Source of the DNA: Linnemannia elongata
Lineage: Eukaryota; Mortierellomycota; Mortierellomycetes; Mortierellales; Mortierellaceae
Direction: 5' to 3'
Assembly: GCA_036320915.1 (NCBI GenBank)
Contig: JAXBDG010000020.1
Location: 186,001-250,000, forward strand
DNA length: 64,000 bases
Positions 12,401 through 23,694 of this stretch are shown here, in pieces (position 1 is the stretch's first letter; every line of letters starts with the position of its first letter). A program made the position numbers and the translations under genes. Under the pieces are notes generated by a model. The model had not been told where the DNA came from, searched no databases, and worked only from the letters and a program-made list of their open reading frames with translations.

Positions 12401-13364
12401 CCAGTCGATGCAGCAGCAGGCTCGATCTGATTCACAGGCTTCGAACCTCACGGGAATGACACTTGTGGCCTCGGTGTCAGGAGATACCGAGAGCGACACA
12501 TGCCCGTCGACCAGGACTTCTTCTCGTGCCTCTTCCTCTGCCTCCGCGTCCTTGAAGGTTGATATCGAGGCTGCAGTCCAAGGGCTGACCATTTCCCAAC
12601 AGCAGGTCTCAACGTCTCCGCAGGGAACTACAGGAAGAATTGTCGGCGGTGGGATGAAGGTGAAGCAGGTGCCGTCGATGGCGTACATGAAGGAGAGTTG
12701 TAGTAGCCCCGCAGGACTCGGACTCTGCACATCTCCCATGACACCCATTCGCCCCTCCACCAACAAGCGAAACTCTACTTCCTCGAACGATGAGGATTAC
12801 GATGACCTGGAGATCAAGTACGAGAACGCATCGATTGGTTTGTTGAGCTTCCCTGAAGGCGAGCAGCCATTGCATAGAGGCTTCCATGGTAAGGAGGACT
12901 CTTCTGCGACCGTCAAGCCGCTGTCGCCCCGTAGTCCAGATGTGGAAGCGACTTTCCGACGGTACCAAAAGTATTCCCCTTACTCCAAACGGCGCACAAC
13001 CGGGGGCCTTCCCAACAACAGCCGCCGCCTCACCGACGAGCACTACGAGCATGAATTATACGAGGAGGAGGACGAAGAGGAAGAAGACGACGGCTACGAG
13101 AGCTACGGCTACGGCGATGGGTCCTCGTCTATCGGAGTCTTCACACCCATCCCCTCCGACCGACACATGCAAGTCCTGAAGGATATCCTGATGGAGGGTT
13201 TGGGGACGGAGGTGGCCAGGCAGTATATGTTTAAACAGGGGGAACAAGATCATGTGCGGTTCTCGGTGGAGGTGATTCCGGGGCTGTTGGGGCATTTGAA
13301 GGGCCTTCAGCAGCGGTTGGGTGATCAGTTGATGGAGTTGCAGAGTTTGACTGTTATTGTCTGA
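9430..13364 (+). CDS. Large Ser/Gln-rich protein of unknown function (reading frame uncertain in 5' third)
   Basis: One frame runs open from before 9430 to a donor at 11939 (GTGAGT) and resumes after an acceptor at 12048. It ends at 13364 and gives up to 1,274 residues. The second half looks sound: a Lys/Gln-rich stretch near 10620-10700, acidic Ser patches (SDIEDDFVDGD, EEDEEDEDWDYQSD), the junction QIE-DLKNLRASLRM, an acidic run (YEEEDEEEEDDGYES), and a well-ordered C-terminal 70 residues (MEGLGTEVARQYMFKQGEQ...). Between about 9600 and 10800 other frames give more natural codon use in patches, for example MDVPNHDQSNINNNDNN from 9702 and GFDSSDSDQGG near 10245. The annotated frame there is Pro/Arg-rich and unnatural. 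The cause may be assembly indels, decay or unrecognised splicing. The start is also uncertain. I do not recognise the family; the disordered, phosphosite-like composition suggests a scaffold or signalling protein. Confidence 0.6.
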
Positions 13365-14389
13365 GGTGAGGAGAGGTCGTGTGTGTGTCGATTGTCTGGG
13401 ACCATTGACGCGAGCGCATTTTTATTATTTTCTAGGATAGTTTCTTTTTTTTTTTTTTCATGCTTTTTTCCTTTCTATTGCGTCTACTAATTGTACATAG
13501 CCCCCACATCTTTGATTCGCGTTTTTTTTATTATCCGTTTCTGTTTCCTTTTTTTTCTTTTTTTTTCTTTCACGCCCTTCGCTTAATGTACTTGTAGCAG
13601 CTTTATGTAAATTCAATAGACACTCTTCTCAATTTTCTCTTTGAACTAGTTGCTTTGTATAGAGTAATCCAAAGAATCGCGCTGACCCTCTTCCGCACTA
13701 CTCTGCCCCAACACGTCCCCCTTGCTTTTCAAGAAACACGCTTCTTTCTGTTATGATGCATGTTTTTGCGCGTGTGTACGGTGTACGATTCAACTCCCAT
13801 GTTCATGTGTCTCTCTCTACACGTGCAGGGCGTTGTTTTTTTTTGTCCTTTTCTGTTCCTCTAATGCATTCGATAATGTTGGCGAATCTAACGAGAGGCA
13901 AGTGACTGATTACGTGCATGCAATGCATGCAAAGTGCTGCGTGAGCGGAGGAAGAGGTAAAGGAGAGGTAAAGGGGGTGGAAGGGGACTTCTCTTCTTCG
14001 CCTATCTTCATCAATGCTTCCCACCCCTCTTTTTTTTTTTTTCGCAAAACAAGCAATTGAGTCAATTTCATGCTTTGTTGGTTTGCCTTGTTTTGTTATC
14101 CACTTCCTCGTGAAAGAAAAAATAATAATAATAGTAAATGATGAGGACAATGAAGATGGACGTATGAGACTTATTCTGTTTCAAATTTCATAATTTCAGA
14201 CGTGCGCGCGCCTTTTTTTTTTTTTTTTTTTTTTCTTGTTCGTGACAAAGGAAGAAGTAAGGAGGTGGGCGACCGTGATCAACATCTCCCAAAACTCTGG
14301 AAAAAGGGGAGGGAGGAGGGGGAGAGGAGAGGACGCGCGTGAAGCCGCCTGACATAAGTCAAAAGCGAAACAGACAAAATCAAGGTTGC

Positions 14390-14424
<35 letters not shown>

Positions 14425-14953
14425 CAGCACAAGGTGCGAGAAAAAAAACAATAGAGAAACAGCCAAGCCCATTAGCTTCCTATCAGAAGGAAATGTCAAG
14501 TCATCATATGTGCCCCCGAAAAAAAAGAAGATGGGAAGAAAATAGCCGAATGAGAGAGAGAGAGAAAGCCCTATGACAAGGACTCTCGCTTGAGCGTTGA
14601 CATTTTAGCCTTGTGAGAAAAAAAACTGCTATGCCTGATATCACTTGGTGAACGGGATAGAATGTCTCCTCTATGATGGCCCTTTTGCCTTTAGAATAGA
14701 TTAGCCCAGACTAGAGCTAGGCGTAACAAATCCACAGCCCATATTCAGAAAAACCGTGCAGGAATGAACACCGTGGAAAAAACAATGACTCGACGCGCTT
14801 TACAAATGCCTCATATCATCAATAGCGGCCAGCTTAGAAGGACGAGAGTTTAAGCATTGGAGGATTATACATTTGAGCAGTGTCGAAATCGTACGCTGTT
14901 ACAGCCTTAGTATGCCTATCTGACCGACTATCCCGTTTCGCTTCTCTGCTCAT
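13365..14953. other. Convergent 3' flanks without a gene
   Basis: About 1.6 kb between the stops of two convergent genes. It contains T-rich tracts after the upstream stop, a 33-T run at 14392-14424 and several shorter homopolymers. Open frames here are short and low-complexity. Nothing else is recognisable. Confidence 0.5.
14392..14424 (+). repeat. Poly-T run (33 nt)
   Basis: Thirty-three consecutive T residues in the convergent intergenic space. This could be the trace of a poly-A tail on the minus strand or a slipped homopolymer. No element body is visible next to it. Confidence 0.85.
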
Positions 14954-16600
14954 TCACGCATCGCCACTTGTACCGCCACTGCCTTCCTCCGTACCACCTT
15001 CATCTCCACCGCTGGTGCTATTGTCACCTCCATTGCTATTGTCGACTTGAGAGTGAGAGTTGTTGCCGGGCCAGACCTTTCGCTTAATTATTCCATTCTT
15101 TTCCTGCTCCTGGACTTGGCCATAGAACGAGACCACCTCTGGATGCAAGTACACATTCTTATCGACCTAGACCCGTTTCATTCCATGTTCAAATCAAAGA
15201 AAAGAGACGAGAGGGAGAGAACATAAACCACAAGAGTGAGAGGGAGAGTGGTCAGTTAACATCACGAAGTATTGATCAGACGGACAGGAAAGAGCAGTAA
15301 AGGAACGCGACTTTGAGTGTTATTTCAGACCACATACTACCCCCTCTTTTCCCTTTGGAATACATGATCCTCCTCCTCATCCTCTTCCTCTTGACCCACT
15401 AGAAAACACGTTGTTTTCATATGCGGAGCAAAATATTCCACATCTAAGCGTGGTCGCTAAAAGCACAACACATTTGAGTTCTCCTTACCTGTCCTCTTGC
15501 TTTGAGTAGTATCACTTGAGCCTCGACAACAGTCAATTTGTAGCAGTAAACCAGCCAGCACAATACCACCGTCGCGCTCCTGCCACGTCCAGCTATTTCA
15601 ATCAACCAAACGTCCAAAAGAGACGATCAATAGAGGTTAAAATTAGTTCTAGTAAATAAGTCAAAGAAAGCGCGTCCCAAGCCCAGCGCTAGTCACACCA
15701 TGTCCCTATCAAACCCATCCCCCACTTTTACCTTTGCAGTGCACATAAAGTGCACCCCGCTTTTCCTCAAGATCATCCCTCCACCCTTTCTCACACTTCT
15801 CAATAAACCTCACCCCCGCCCAGATACTCTCCACCGAAGGCGTAGAAAAATCCCGCGTCGGCAACCAACACTGTACGAGCCCCAGCTCCTTCATGGTCTG
15901 GATGTGTCCCTTGAACTCTGCACACATGTTAACAATATCCTGGACCGCATGGTCGCGTTGGAGTTGGACGAGGAGGTGTTGGGAGGGTACGGCACCGAGG
16001 ATGATACTTGTATGCGGAACGGAGTCGTACCAGTGCCATTGTGTTATTGGCGAGAACACTGACGTTGCCAGCTATTTTGAGGGGAGGGGATGTGTAAGGT
16101 TTAGTATGGTAAGGTTTAGAATGAGGTTTCGTGGTGAGGGGTCTCATGATATTACTCCCTTTTTGGAAGTCTTCTGATAAGCAGAAGATACAATCGATTG
16201 CTGGAAAAAAAATGGGGTATGCACATACACGGTTGTAGTTAAGGGAGACTGTGTAGGCAAGCCAGTCGAAGGTAGATCGAGGTGGGATCAAGGCTGCAGC
16301 CTGGGCAGGATCTACTCCATCCCCTTCAAAAGGTGGCTCTCCTGTCGTTGTCGTCATTGTCGTTATTGCTGTAGCATTGGTTGCGGTATCTGGTTCTGAG
16401 GTTACAAAGTGGATGGACCTATCATCATCATTGACGCTTCCTTCTTCTGCTGCGCCCGTTGTTCCAAAGTCGGCTTTTGAGGCTGTTGTCTCTGTGGTGG
16501 GAGTGAGGGTCTCGGTTGGGACGTTTCCCTTATTGTGTGCGAGTTCTATTGTAGTGTTCTTTGTGTCGAGGTGGTCGAGCGCTGCTGCTGCCATTGACAT
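14954..16600 (-). CDS. PTPMT1: PTPMT1-like dual-specificity phosphatase (probable phosphatidylglycerophosphatase)
   Basis: Exons on the minus strand are 16600-16231, 16058-15732, 15592-15489 and 15166-14954. All phases close, giving 337 residues. After a Thr-rich, probably disordered N-terminus (1-100) come a hydrophobic stretch (WLAYTVSLNYN), the entry motif WYDSVPHTSIILGAVPS, LPTRDFSTPSVESIW carrying the general-acid Asp, and the active-site loop HCKAGRGRS at about 230-238 (Cys231 nucleophile, Arg237). The pattern matches plant and animal PTPMT1, which removes phosphate from phosphatidylglycerophosphate at the inner mitochondrial membrane on the way to cardiolipin. The C-terminal 45 residues are Gly/Ser/Asp-rich and outside the domain. 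A small optional exon might exist near 15340-15400, but the domain is continuous without it. The gene is divergent from the OCIA-like gene. Confidence 0.85.
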
Positions 16601-16986
16601 TGCTTATCTGGATGTTTGCTGGTGTGGAATGAAGAAAAGGTGGTGGAATGCACAAAGAGAGGAGAGCTGCAAGGGACAAGCCCAATTGTTCCTTTTTAGT
16701 TCGCGTGCCTGACACGAGCACAAAAAAACGTGACTTCGAAATGACGTTCGTCAATTAATGCGATCTCTTCCTGCACTTCAACTCTTCGCATTCATCCCGA
16801 CAACCACCGCGCAAACACCAGGACAAGGAGACACTCATCGGCATCAACTCAACCCATACATACATTGCTAAGAGCAAGAAACCCACACGGTCGTCGTCAA
16901 GAACACGGAACAAATATCTCTACTTATCACGCAATATCACCTACCAGCCAACACCTACAAACACCATAACAGGAACACAGCAAATC
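16601..16986. promoter_or_regulatory. 386-bp bidirectional promoter (PTPMT1-like / OCIA-like)
   Basis: This short spacer separates two divergent starts whose products are both predicted to be mitochondrial. CA-rich sequence leads into the plus-strand start at 16987. No clear TATA box was found. Confidence 0.55.
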
Positions 16987-18551
16987 ATGTCGGACAACGT
17001 TTACGCCAAGATATCGGAAAAGATGAAGAACGAGCGCTTCACGGACGAGGAGATTAAGATCGTCGAAAAGGCCAAGGAACAGCTCTCATCGTACAGTAAG
17101 TACTCGCACGTTCTTGGATTATACTTCTTCGAGGCAGGATCTGCTACCGACGTTTGCAGGTATTGACCTGTCTGTGCCTTATTTTTGTGCATTTTAATAT
17201 TGATTAATAGCTACGGGAGGGTCGGTCGTCGGAGGCGCTGTAGGACTCATGCTCGGTAAGCATCCCTCAAATTGCTTCTATCTCCCACGCACCAAAAGCA
17301 AGAAACAAAATATGCAAGGAGAGCAATAAGGGGTTGGCGGTACTTATATTAATTATTTTTCGGATTTTGCTATTATATTAGCGAGGGCAAAGAACTTCAA
17401 GGGACTGCAGGCGATGGCGATAGGAATGGGAGGCTTATTGATTGGCTCGCAGATGGGCATCATTATGGGTGCCATGGCCAGTGTCCGGACCATTCAGTCC
17501 ATCCCCAACTTTCAACGCGTCATCAACATTGTTCAAGAAGTTCGGTACGCCTTCCACTTATCCTCATGTCAACGCGACACATGATTTATTCCAGGGATAA
17601 AAAAAAAATCCCCTTTTCAAGCTTCTAACATCCTTACCTTCCACCTAATAGGGAAGAAGGAGCAACGGCAGCAGGAGCACCAGTAGCACCACGACACAGG
17701 AGCGGTGGACCAATGCAACATGACCGTGCGGCAAGCATGCCATCTGCAGGGACACAACGGTTCCCGATCCAACCGCGTCTGGGTTCAGAGTTGATGACCG
17801 ATGATGCGGTCGCGCAGCAGGCTCATCCTGAGCAAGAGTTCAAGGGCGGGGATGGGTACCATGATGGACGGGATCCTGGTAGCTCTGGTTCTAGTACCGC
17901 TCGTCAAGACAGTGGTAAGATATTTGTCTGTTCTTTCAGTTTTATGTCAATTGCTATTGTTTGTTTCGAAGTGAAGGAAAAGGAGAAAGAGAGCGTGTTT
18001 CGTTTGAGGTCGGACAAGAAAAAAAGACAAACAAGTGTTGAAACCCTTTGGACACACCCTGTCGCCAAAACGAAAATCTGAAAACTAATCCACACATTCT
18101 TCCACGTTTTTACATCACCCTCCAAAAAATAATAATAATAATAACAGCATGGGCACATGTAGATCAAAGGGCAAAAGAAATACACAACAACTCACCAGGA
18201 TGGTCTCAGATCCGACAACAGAATATGCCCCGTTCCGCTTGGAATGATGTCCGAGAAGGCCGTTCCCATACTCGTTCCACTAATGACTCACCCTCTGACG
18301 AACATGACGACCATGATCACCGGCACCACGACGGGTTGGGTTCTGATTCTAAGCGGCCAAATACCACCTCTTTGTCTACGAAAACGTCAAGCTGGGACAG
18401 AATTCGCAAGGGTGAAGTTGGAGTGGATGGATATGTTGGTGTGAGTGGTACTGGAGCTGTTGTTGATGGACCGAGTGAGTTTCCGAGGACGCGGGAGGAT
18501 TTGGAGAATAGGCCTTCTCGAGTTAAGAACCAATATGGCGATGCTATGTAG
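16987..18551 (+). CDS. OCIA-domain-like membrane protein, probably mitochondrial (5 exons)
   Basis: Exons are 16987-17095, 17211-17255, 17382-17544, 17652-17914 and 18148-18551, giving 327 residues with all phases closed. The N-terminus has a charged helix (FTDEEIKIVEKAKEQLSSY) followed by two Gly-rich hydrophobic segments (GGSVVGGAVGLML and AMAIGMGGLLIGSQMGIIMGA) that resemble a membrane hairpin, then NFQRVINIVQEVR. The long C-terminal part is hydrophilic and ends RVKNQYGDAM. The helix-hairpin layout and the terminal K/N-YGD motif recall OCIAD1/OCIAD2, inner-mitochondrial-membrane proteins implicated in respiratory-complex assembly. The similarity is at motif level and I rate the family call as moderate. 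A plain fungal hypothetical membrane protein is the alternative. Confidence 0.7.
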
Positions 18552-19571
18552 TCATTCTCTTTTTGTTTTACTTCTTTTTTTGTTCGACCCTTTAGTTCTC
18601 CCCCTTTTTGTCCATAGTGTTAGCCACATAAATACACCCAAAAAAAAAAAAAAAAAAAACCCCTCCATCGACGTACATTCTTCATTGAACCATTGATTGT
18701 TGTTCATAGCTGATATGGAAACCCCTAGAATCCCCGTACTGTTTGACAAGACCACATGCTAAATGCGCTAGATGTGATGATCGTCGGAGAGAAAAAGGAA
18801 GCAATTATCAGATTCTTCACAGGAAATAGCAATTAGTCCCCCTCTTACTCCCGCCCTACTTGGATAAATAATAAAAAAAAAATGCAATCTAAAATGCAAT
18901 TTGGATTGGGGACGGGGATGGGAAAATAAGGAGAGGGGTAAGGATTAGTGAGGGTGATAGAGAGGAAGACTGAAAATGGGAAATACCTGGTCCAGGGACC
19001 CCATAGCTTTTGCTCGATTTGTGCAACAAATAGCCAGCTGCGCGTTTTTCCCTATTTTAAAAACCCCATCCTACTCCTCATCCTACTCCTCCCTCCACCA
19101 ATTCCTTTTTTTTTTTTATACGCCCAGTCACCCAGATCAATTTGCAGTTCCAACCTTCAAGGTTCGGAGAGAGAAGGGCAGAACAGGTGAGAAGAAAATG
19201 AGAAAAGTGCTCTCATGGTGGCAAAACACAAAAAGCGGATGGTGGCAATGGAAAAAAAAAAGTGAGAGCAGTTGCCCCCACCGCCCGCCATCTGACTGAC
19301 AAAGAAGGCCAGTGAACAGCACAGTGAAAGAGTTCGTCAGCAAACGACAACGAACAAAAAGGGCACGATGAGGAGGTATTGGTATATGAAGCAGCAAATG
19401 GGCCTCTGTGGTTTTTAATGATATGAAGTAATTGAGAAACAAGAGGGAGGAAGTATGTAAGAGAATGACAGCGCCGAACCTCAGACGATGCTTTCAAGAA
19501 AAAAGTAAAAAAAAAAAACGTAAATGGAACTACACTAATAAAACAGGCAATTAATCATCTTTCTTCCTCAT
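18552..19571. other. Convergent 3' flanks without a gene
   Basis: About 1 kb between the stops of the OCIA-like gene (+) and the F-box gene (-). It holds an A-run near 18640-18660, short A/T tracts and a CT-rich patch near 19060-19120. No coding signal beyond short random frames. Confidence 0.5.
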
Positions 19572-21290
19572 CTATTGCTCCAACGGTGAATAACTGGAAT
19601 TGGCGGCTCCCCTCCGGTAGTCAACGCTAGGCTTCTTCTTTTGAGTCAAGGACCTTCCAAGCTTGGACTTGGCCATCCACCCACCAATGCCGTTACTGTT
19701 ACTACCCCTCCGGCCGAGTGCCGTCGCTGTATATGGGAACAAGGTCTGGATAGGGAACTGGATAAACAGCAGCGTCAAGAAACGTTCCGTCTCCTCAGCC
19801 AATTCGGGTTCGAGACATGAGGGTGCTGCAGCCGCTGCTGCTGAAGTGGGCGACATGGGCACGCCGCCTACGGTTTGAGAATGTGAGTTGTTGTGGTTGT
19901 GGCCATTGTCGAGAACTGTCCGAGTGCCGAGCTGATAGGTCATGGAGGCAGGGACTGGTGGTGGGGGAGCAACGGGAGGGAGAGGACCCCATCCCTCAGG
20001 CGGAGGTCGAACAACTGTTGGTTTGCGCTTGAGTTTGCCACTGTCCTTTGAGTCAATTCCAGAGAGGGGCGAAGGTTCCGGGATGAGTGAGCGCAGATTG
20101 GGTCCCGACTTGATAGCTGGGAGAGGCACAAAGCCCGCTGTCGCAGGGGGTTGGGCTGAAGCAACGTGGGCAATGCGAGTCGAGGGGACTGGGGGTGGAG
20201 GGGGTTGCTGTCCAGTCAAGGCAGCTTGCCGAACCTGCTCCTGGTAGATCTTTTCCTGCTGCTGCTGAACTCGTTGGGGGTAGTTGGGTGGGAGGAGGTC
20301 GACTTTGTACATCATCTCCCACGAAGGAGGTCCGTGAGAGGCACCCTCCATGACAATGGGGACCAGAGGGTCCAGAAGGGGTTGAGAGGGGAAGAAGGGG
20401 GTGTCGACCATGGCCGAGGTGGTGGGGGAAACGCGATAGTAACCCTTGTCCTTGATGTCAAGTTCAAAGGGACGTCCAAGAAGGGTCGTTGCCCGCTCGA
20501 GGTCTCGCTCGGTCATGGAATCGACGCCGTCGCGAGGAGGTTCGAAACCGCCAAGTTTGAAGATGGGGTGGTGGGATCCGTGAGGGGTGACAAGGGTCAA
20601 GGCTTGGACGACAGGGCGGGCCAAGGCCGTGTTTTCAAAGTAGCGTCTGGATTTGAGTTGGGACGCTCTGAAGACTGCTTGGAGTGAGGCCGGGTCGAGG
20701 TGCTGGAAAATGAACTCGAGCGAGAAGACGGCCTTGCGTTCCTGACAGAGGGTGGCCTTGAGGACGGTGCGCTGAAGGATTAGCGTTAAAGTCTTGGCGG
20801 TGATGGCACGACAGCGTCGGGAGAGGTGAGAGAACTCCATAAGCTGGTCAAAGTTGAGATTGCGAGCGATACGGATGAGGATGGGATCGTCGAGGCGGAG
20901 GAGGGGCGAAGCAGACTTGCCAGAGTGCTGGAGGATGGGCACCTGGGGGATGGGTGGGACAGTACCCTGGGTGTATTGACCAGGGAGGCGAGTTTGGCGA
21001 CGGAAGAGCGAGAGTGAGCGACCGAGACGAGCAGAGGAGGCAGGAACAGAGGATGCATTGGACTGCAGTTGGTGCTGAGTCTGGGGCTCGTATGAGGCCG
21101 AGGACTTTTGGTTGTTTTGAGAGTTGTCGTAGGGCTGGAGGGGGATCGAGTTTGATTCGTCGTCGTTTTGGGTAAAGGAGCTGTTGGGGTCGTAGGACAT
21201 TGCACGGCGATGGCTGTCGACGGAAGATGCAGAGTAAGCCCTGCGGTCCATGGTCAGCTGAGGGTTGGGAGTCTGCTGGGCCATCATCAT
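19572..21290 (-). CDS. F-box-like protein, single exon
   Basis: An uninterrupted frame of 572 residues with C/G-ending codons. Residues 1-125 are Ser/Gln-rich and disordered. Residues about 131-170 (LRLDDPILIRIARNLNFDQL, then MEFSHLSRRCRAITAKTL) fit the F-box pattern: a Leu/Ile-rich first helix, then L-x-x-C-R-x. A conserved-looking middle follows, with VFSLEFIFQHLDPASLQAVF and GFEPPRDGVDSMTERDL. Pro-rich linkers come next, and a hydrophobic stretch near 500 (FLTLLFIQFPIQTLFPYTA). F-box proteins usually recruit substrates to SCF ubiquitin ligases through Skp1. No WD40 or LRR substrate domain is visible, so the target is unknown. The start is the first of three consecutive ATG codons. The upstream region is strongly purine-rich on the plus strand, which makes a pyrimidine-rich leader for this gene. 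Confidence 0.75.
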   Translation of the reverse strand: MMMAQQTPNPQLTMDRRAYSASSVDSHRRAMSYDPNSSFTQNDDESNSIPLQPYDNSQNNQKSSASYEPQTQHQLQSNASSVPASSARLGRSLSLFRRQTRLPGQYTQGTVPPIPQVPILQHSGKSASPLLRLDDPILIRIARNLNFDQLMEFSHLSRRCRAITAKTLTLILQRTVLKATLCQERKAVFSLEFIFQHLDPASLQAVFRASQLKSRRYFENTALARPVVQALTLVTPHGSHHPIFKLGGFEPPRDGVDSMTERDLERATTLLGRPFELDIKDKGYYRVSPTTSAMVDTPFFPSQPLLDPLVPIVMEGASHGPPSWEMMYKVDLLPPNYPQRVQQQQEKIYQEQVRQAALTGQQPPPPPVPSTRIAHVASAQPPATAGFVPLPAIKSGPNLRSLIPEPSPLSGIDSKDSGKLKRKPTVVRPPPEGWGPLPPVAPPPPVPASMTYQLGTRTVLDNGHNHNNSHSQTVGGVPMSPTSAAAAAAPSCLEPELAEETERFLTLLFIQFPIQTLFPYTATALGRRGSNSNGIGGWMAKSKLGRSLTQKKKPSVDYRRGAANSSYSPLEQ

Positions 21291-21924
21291 TGTGGATCAG
21301 CCTTTTCTTTGAGAAAGTGAGAGAAGGGAATGGAAGAAGAGAGGAAGTGGGGGGGAGGATGGATAGAAGAGAAGGGGAAGACGGAAAGAGAGAAAGGAAG
21401 GGAAAGAGAAGAGGTGCTGGACAAAAGGATAGAGGGATGTAAAAAAAGTGAAGGGAAGAAAGGAACAAAGAAAGAGAGAGAGAGAGAGAAAGAAAAAGAA
21501 GAGAGAGGAGTGAAGAGGGGAGAGAGAAAGAGGGAGAAATAAGAATAGAAAAACACGGAGGAAACAGACCAGGGAGATTTGCACGGGTATAGGACGAAGG
21601 GAGAAAAGAGGGCGAGTGAAAAAGTGTGTATGAATTTGTCCGCATGGATACTTAGGATGGATATGGCTATTATTGCCCCCCTCTCCCCTCCTTTGGTTGA
21701 ATGGCTGAATTAAAATGATGCCTCGTCTTCTTCTTTCCACTTTTTTTGCGATATATGACGGACGAATGCCTCTCTGTCTCTCCTATTTACCATACTTTTA
21801 TTCTTGGCAGGCTACTTTTACTTAGACCAACTCACACTACACTTGGCGCTGAAGTGAAGAGAGATACATACATTGCGATATATGTCTGCGCTGTCTTGTC
21901 TGTCTCTCTTTCTCTCTCACCCAC

Positions 21925-21963
<39 letters not shown>

Positions 21964-23694
21964 ACTGAAGTCATCGATGAAATACAAATGCTGGTGGTGG
22001 TGGATGGTGCATGTACGTGTGGAGAAGTCAAAAATAAACCACAATGGCGCACAGATGGCAATCACTCGTAAAAAAAACCGCCGGGGTCAAAGCAAAGACA
22101 CACTCGATTAGACACATAACCCAAGAAAAAAAACAAAGGGGGTTTCTTCAACTGAAGAGCCACAGACAAGGATATATTTTCTCAACCCATTGACAGCACC
22201 AACAAAGATGAAGAAGGTCGTAAGCTGCGGGCTGAGGAAGGAAGAAAGAAAGAAAGGAAGGAGAAGGAGACAGAAAAGTGTGAAAAAGAGCTCAATGAAA
22301 GGGGTCCCTTGACCTATTGTGCTATGTGTGTCAGTCAATGAACATTAATATAATGGATAGCAGTTGTTCCTTCAGTCGTTTCCCAGGGAGAAGACAGACG
22401 AGCATATACATACACATGCACCACAACAAGAAAACATCAAGAAGACAACAACAAAAAAAAAAGGAGGGAGGACCAGGATGCCCGGTCAACCACTCGATGC
22501 TCCACGCGCCATAACCTCTCTTGTCTTTTATCTCTCACGGATCACCATTTCTTCGCTCATTTTGTTACTACCTCACCATGCCTGTTTGAAACACAATGGT
22601 GTGTCAATCAGTGTCAATGACATACTATAAGCCAGGGAATAAGCTGAGTATTGGTTACGTTGCGTCGCAGCATATACCAATGACACAAGGGAAAAAAAAA
22701 GAAAAAAAAAAAAAAAAAAAGAGCGCCAATGCGTTCAAAAAATCGAGCAGGAGAGACTGTGTGCCCCCATTCTAGGGTACGAACCATACATTCTAGTGCA
22801 TGTGCATTGAAGAGTACAACGGACAATTTTATCCGCTCTTGCATGAGTGTTTTTCTTCGGTTTGGTTGGAGATGGAATCCTATCCACCCCCTCGTTCATA
22901 TCCAATTCATATCTGACTGATGTTCATCCATCATCAACAGCAACGATGTGTTCAACGATGTGTTCAATGAGAGGCAGAGAGAGAGCAATTGATGAAGAGA
23001 AGGTGATGTTGTCATTTTGGGCTGTTGTTCTTCTCTACAAGTCTGTACCCTCATATCTTCTCAGGCAGGCTGAACCTTGACCTATTCTTCAACCTGGGCG
23101 CATGGACGAGTCGAAGAAGGTATGCTACCTCACAGCCATCGTGCTGTACCCTTTCTATTCATCGAATACAGGTGGTGCTTATGGACAGCCATCGTGTATA
23201 TAAAGCAACAATCGATGACGATGGGTCATGTGTCCTTCTTGTCCCTTTGTCGGTTGAGCAACAGAGTAGACAAGGAAAACAAAGTTAAGATGATTTTGCC
23301 CGCCCTACCTACAGAGTTCAACATCTACCCCTAACTCCAATATCTGTGAGATACATTACCCACAGACAGCACAAGCAATTCTAAGTAAGCAAACTGTGTG
23401 CCCATCGACCGCATTACCTTTTCGGGATGGACTGGTTTGTTTGGAAAGCCCTTAATATCCATCACAATCATCCAGTGTCCTTGCTGCCCGACGATGAAAC
23501 AACCCTCCCTTCCTTCCCTCCACGCTTACTTTGTGGGACCCAAGAAAAAAAAAAAAAAAAAGATTCGGTCTTCCTCCTTTTTTTGTGCCATTTCGACTTT
23601 CTCTCCTCTTTTCTTTTTCTTTCTTTCTTTTGTTCATTCCGCCCTTCTTCTCATTCAACTCTACCTCACTCCTCTTCCTCATTGCACCTAAACT
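21291..23694. promoter_or_regulatory. Divergent region between F-box gene and TMLHE
   Basis: About 2.4 kb between divergent starts. 21300-21560 is a GA-rich plus strand (pyrimidine leader of the F-box gene). A CT microsatellite lies at 21924-21963, and A-runs lie near 22690-22720 and 23545-23562. A CT-rich segment at 23560-23690 leads into the TMLHE start. Open frames here lack the codon bias of the neighbours. Confidence 0.45.

Noticed and set aside
14392..14424. Poly-T as the tail of a retroelement
   Set aside because: No element body, target-site duplication or reverse transcriptase sequence is visible beside it.
15340..15400. Possible extra exon (Glu-rich) in the PTPMT1-like gene
   Set aside because: The phosphatase domain joins ARGQ to VDKNVYLHP in phase without it. 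Kept only as a possible isoform.
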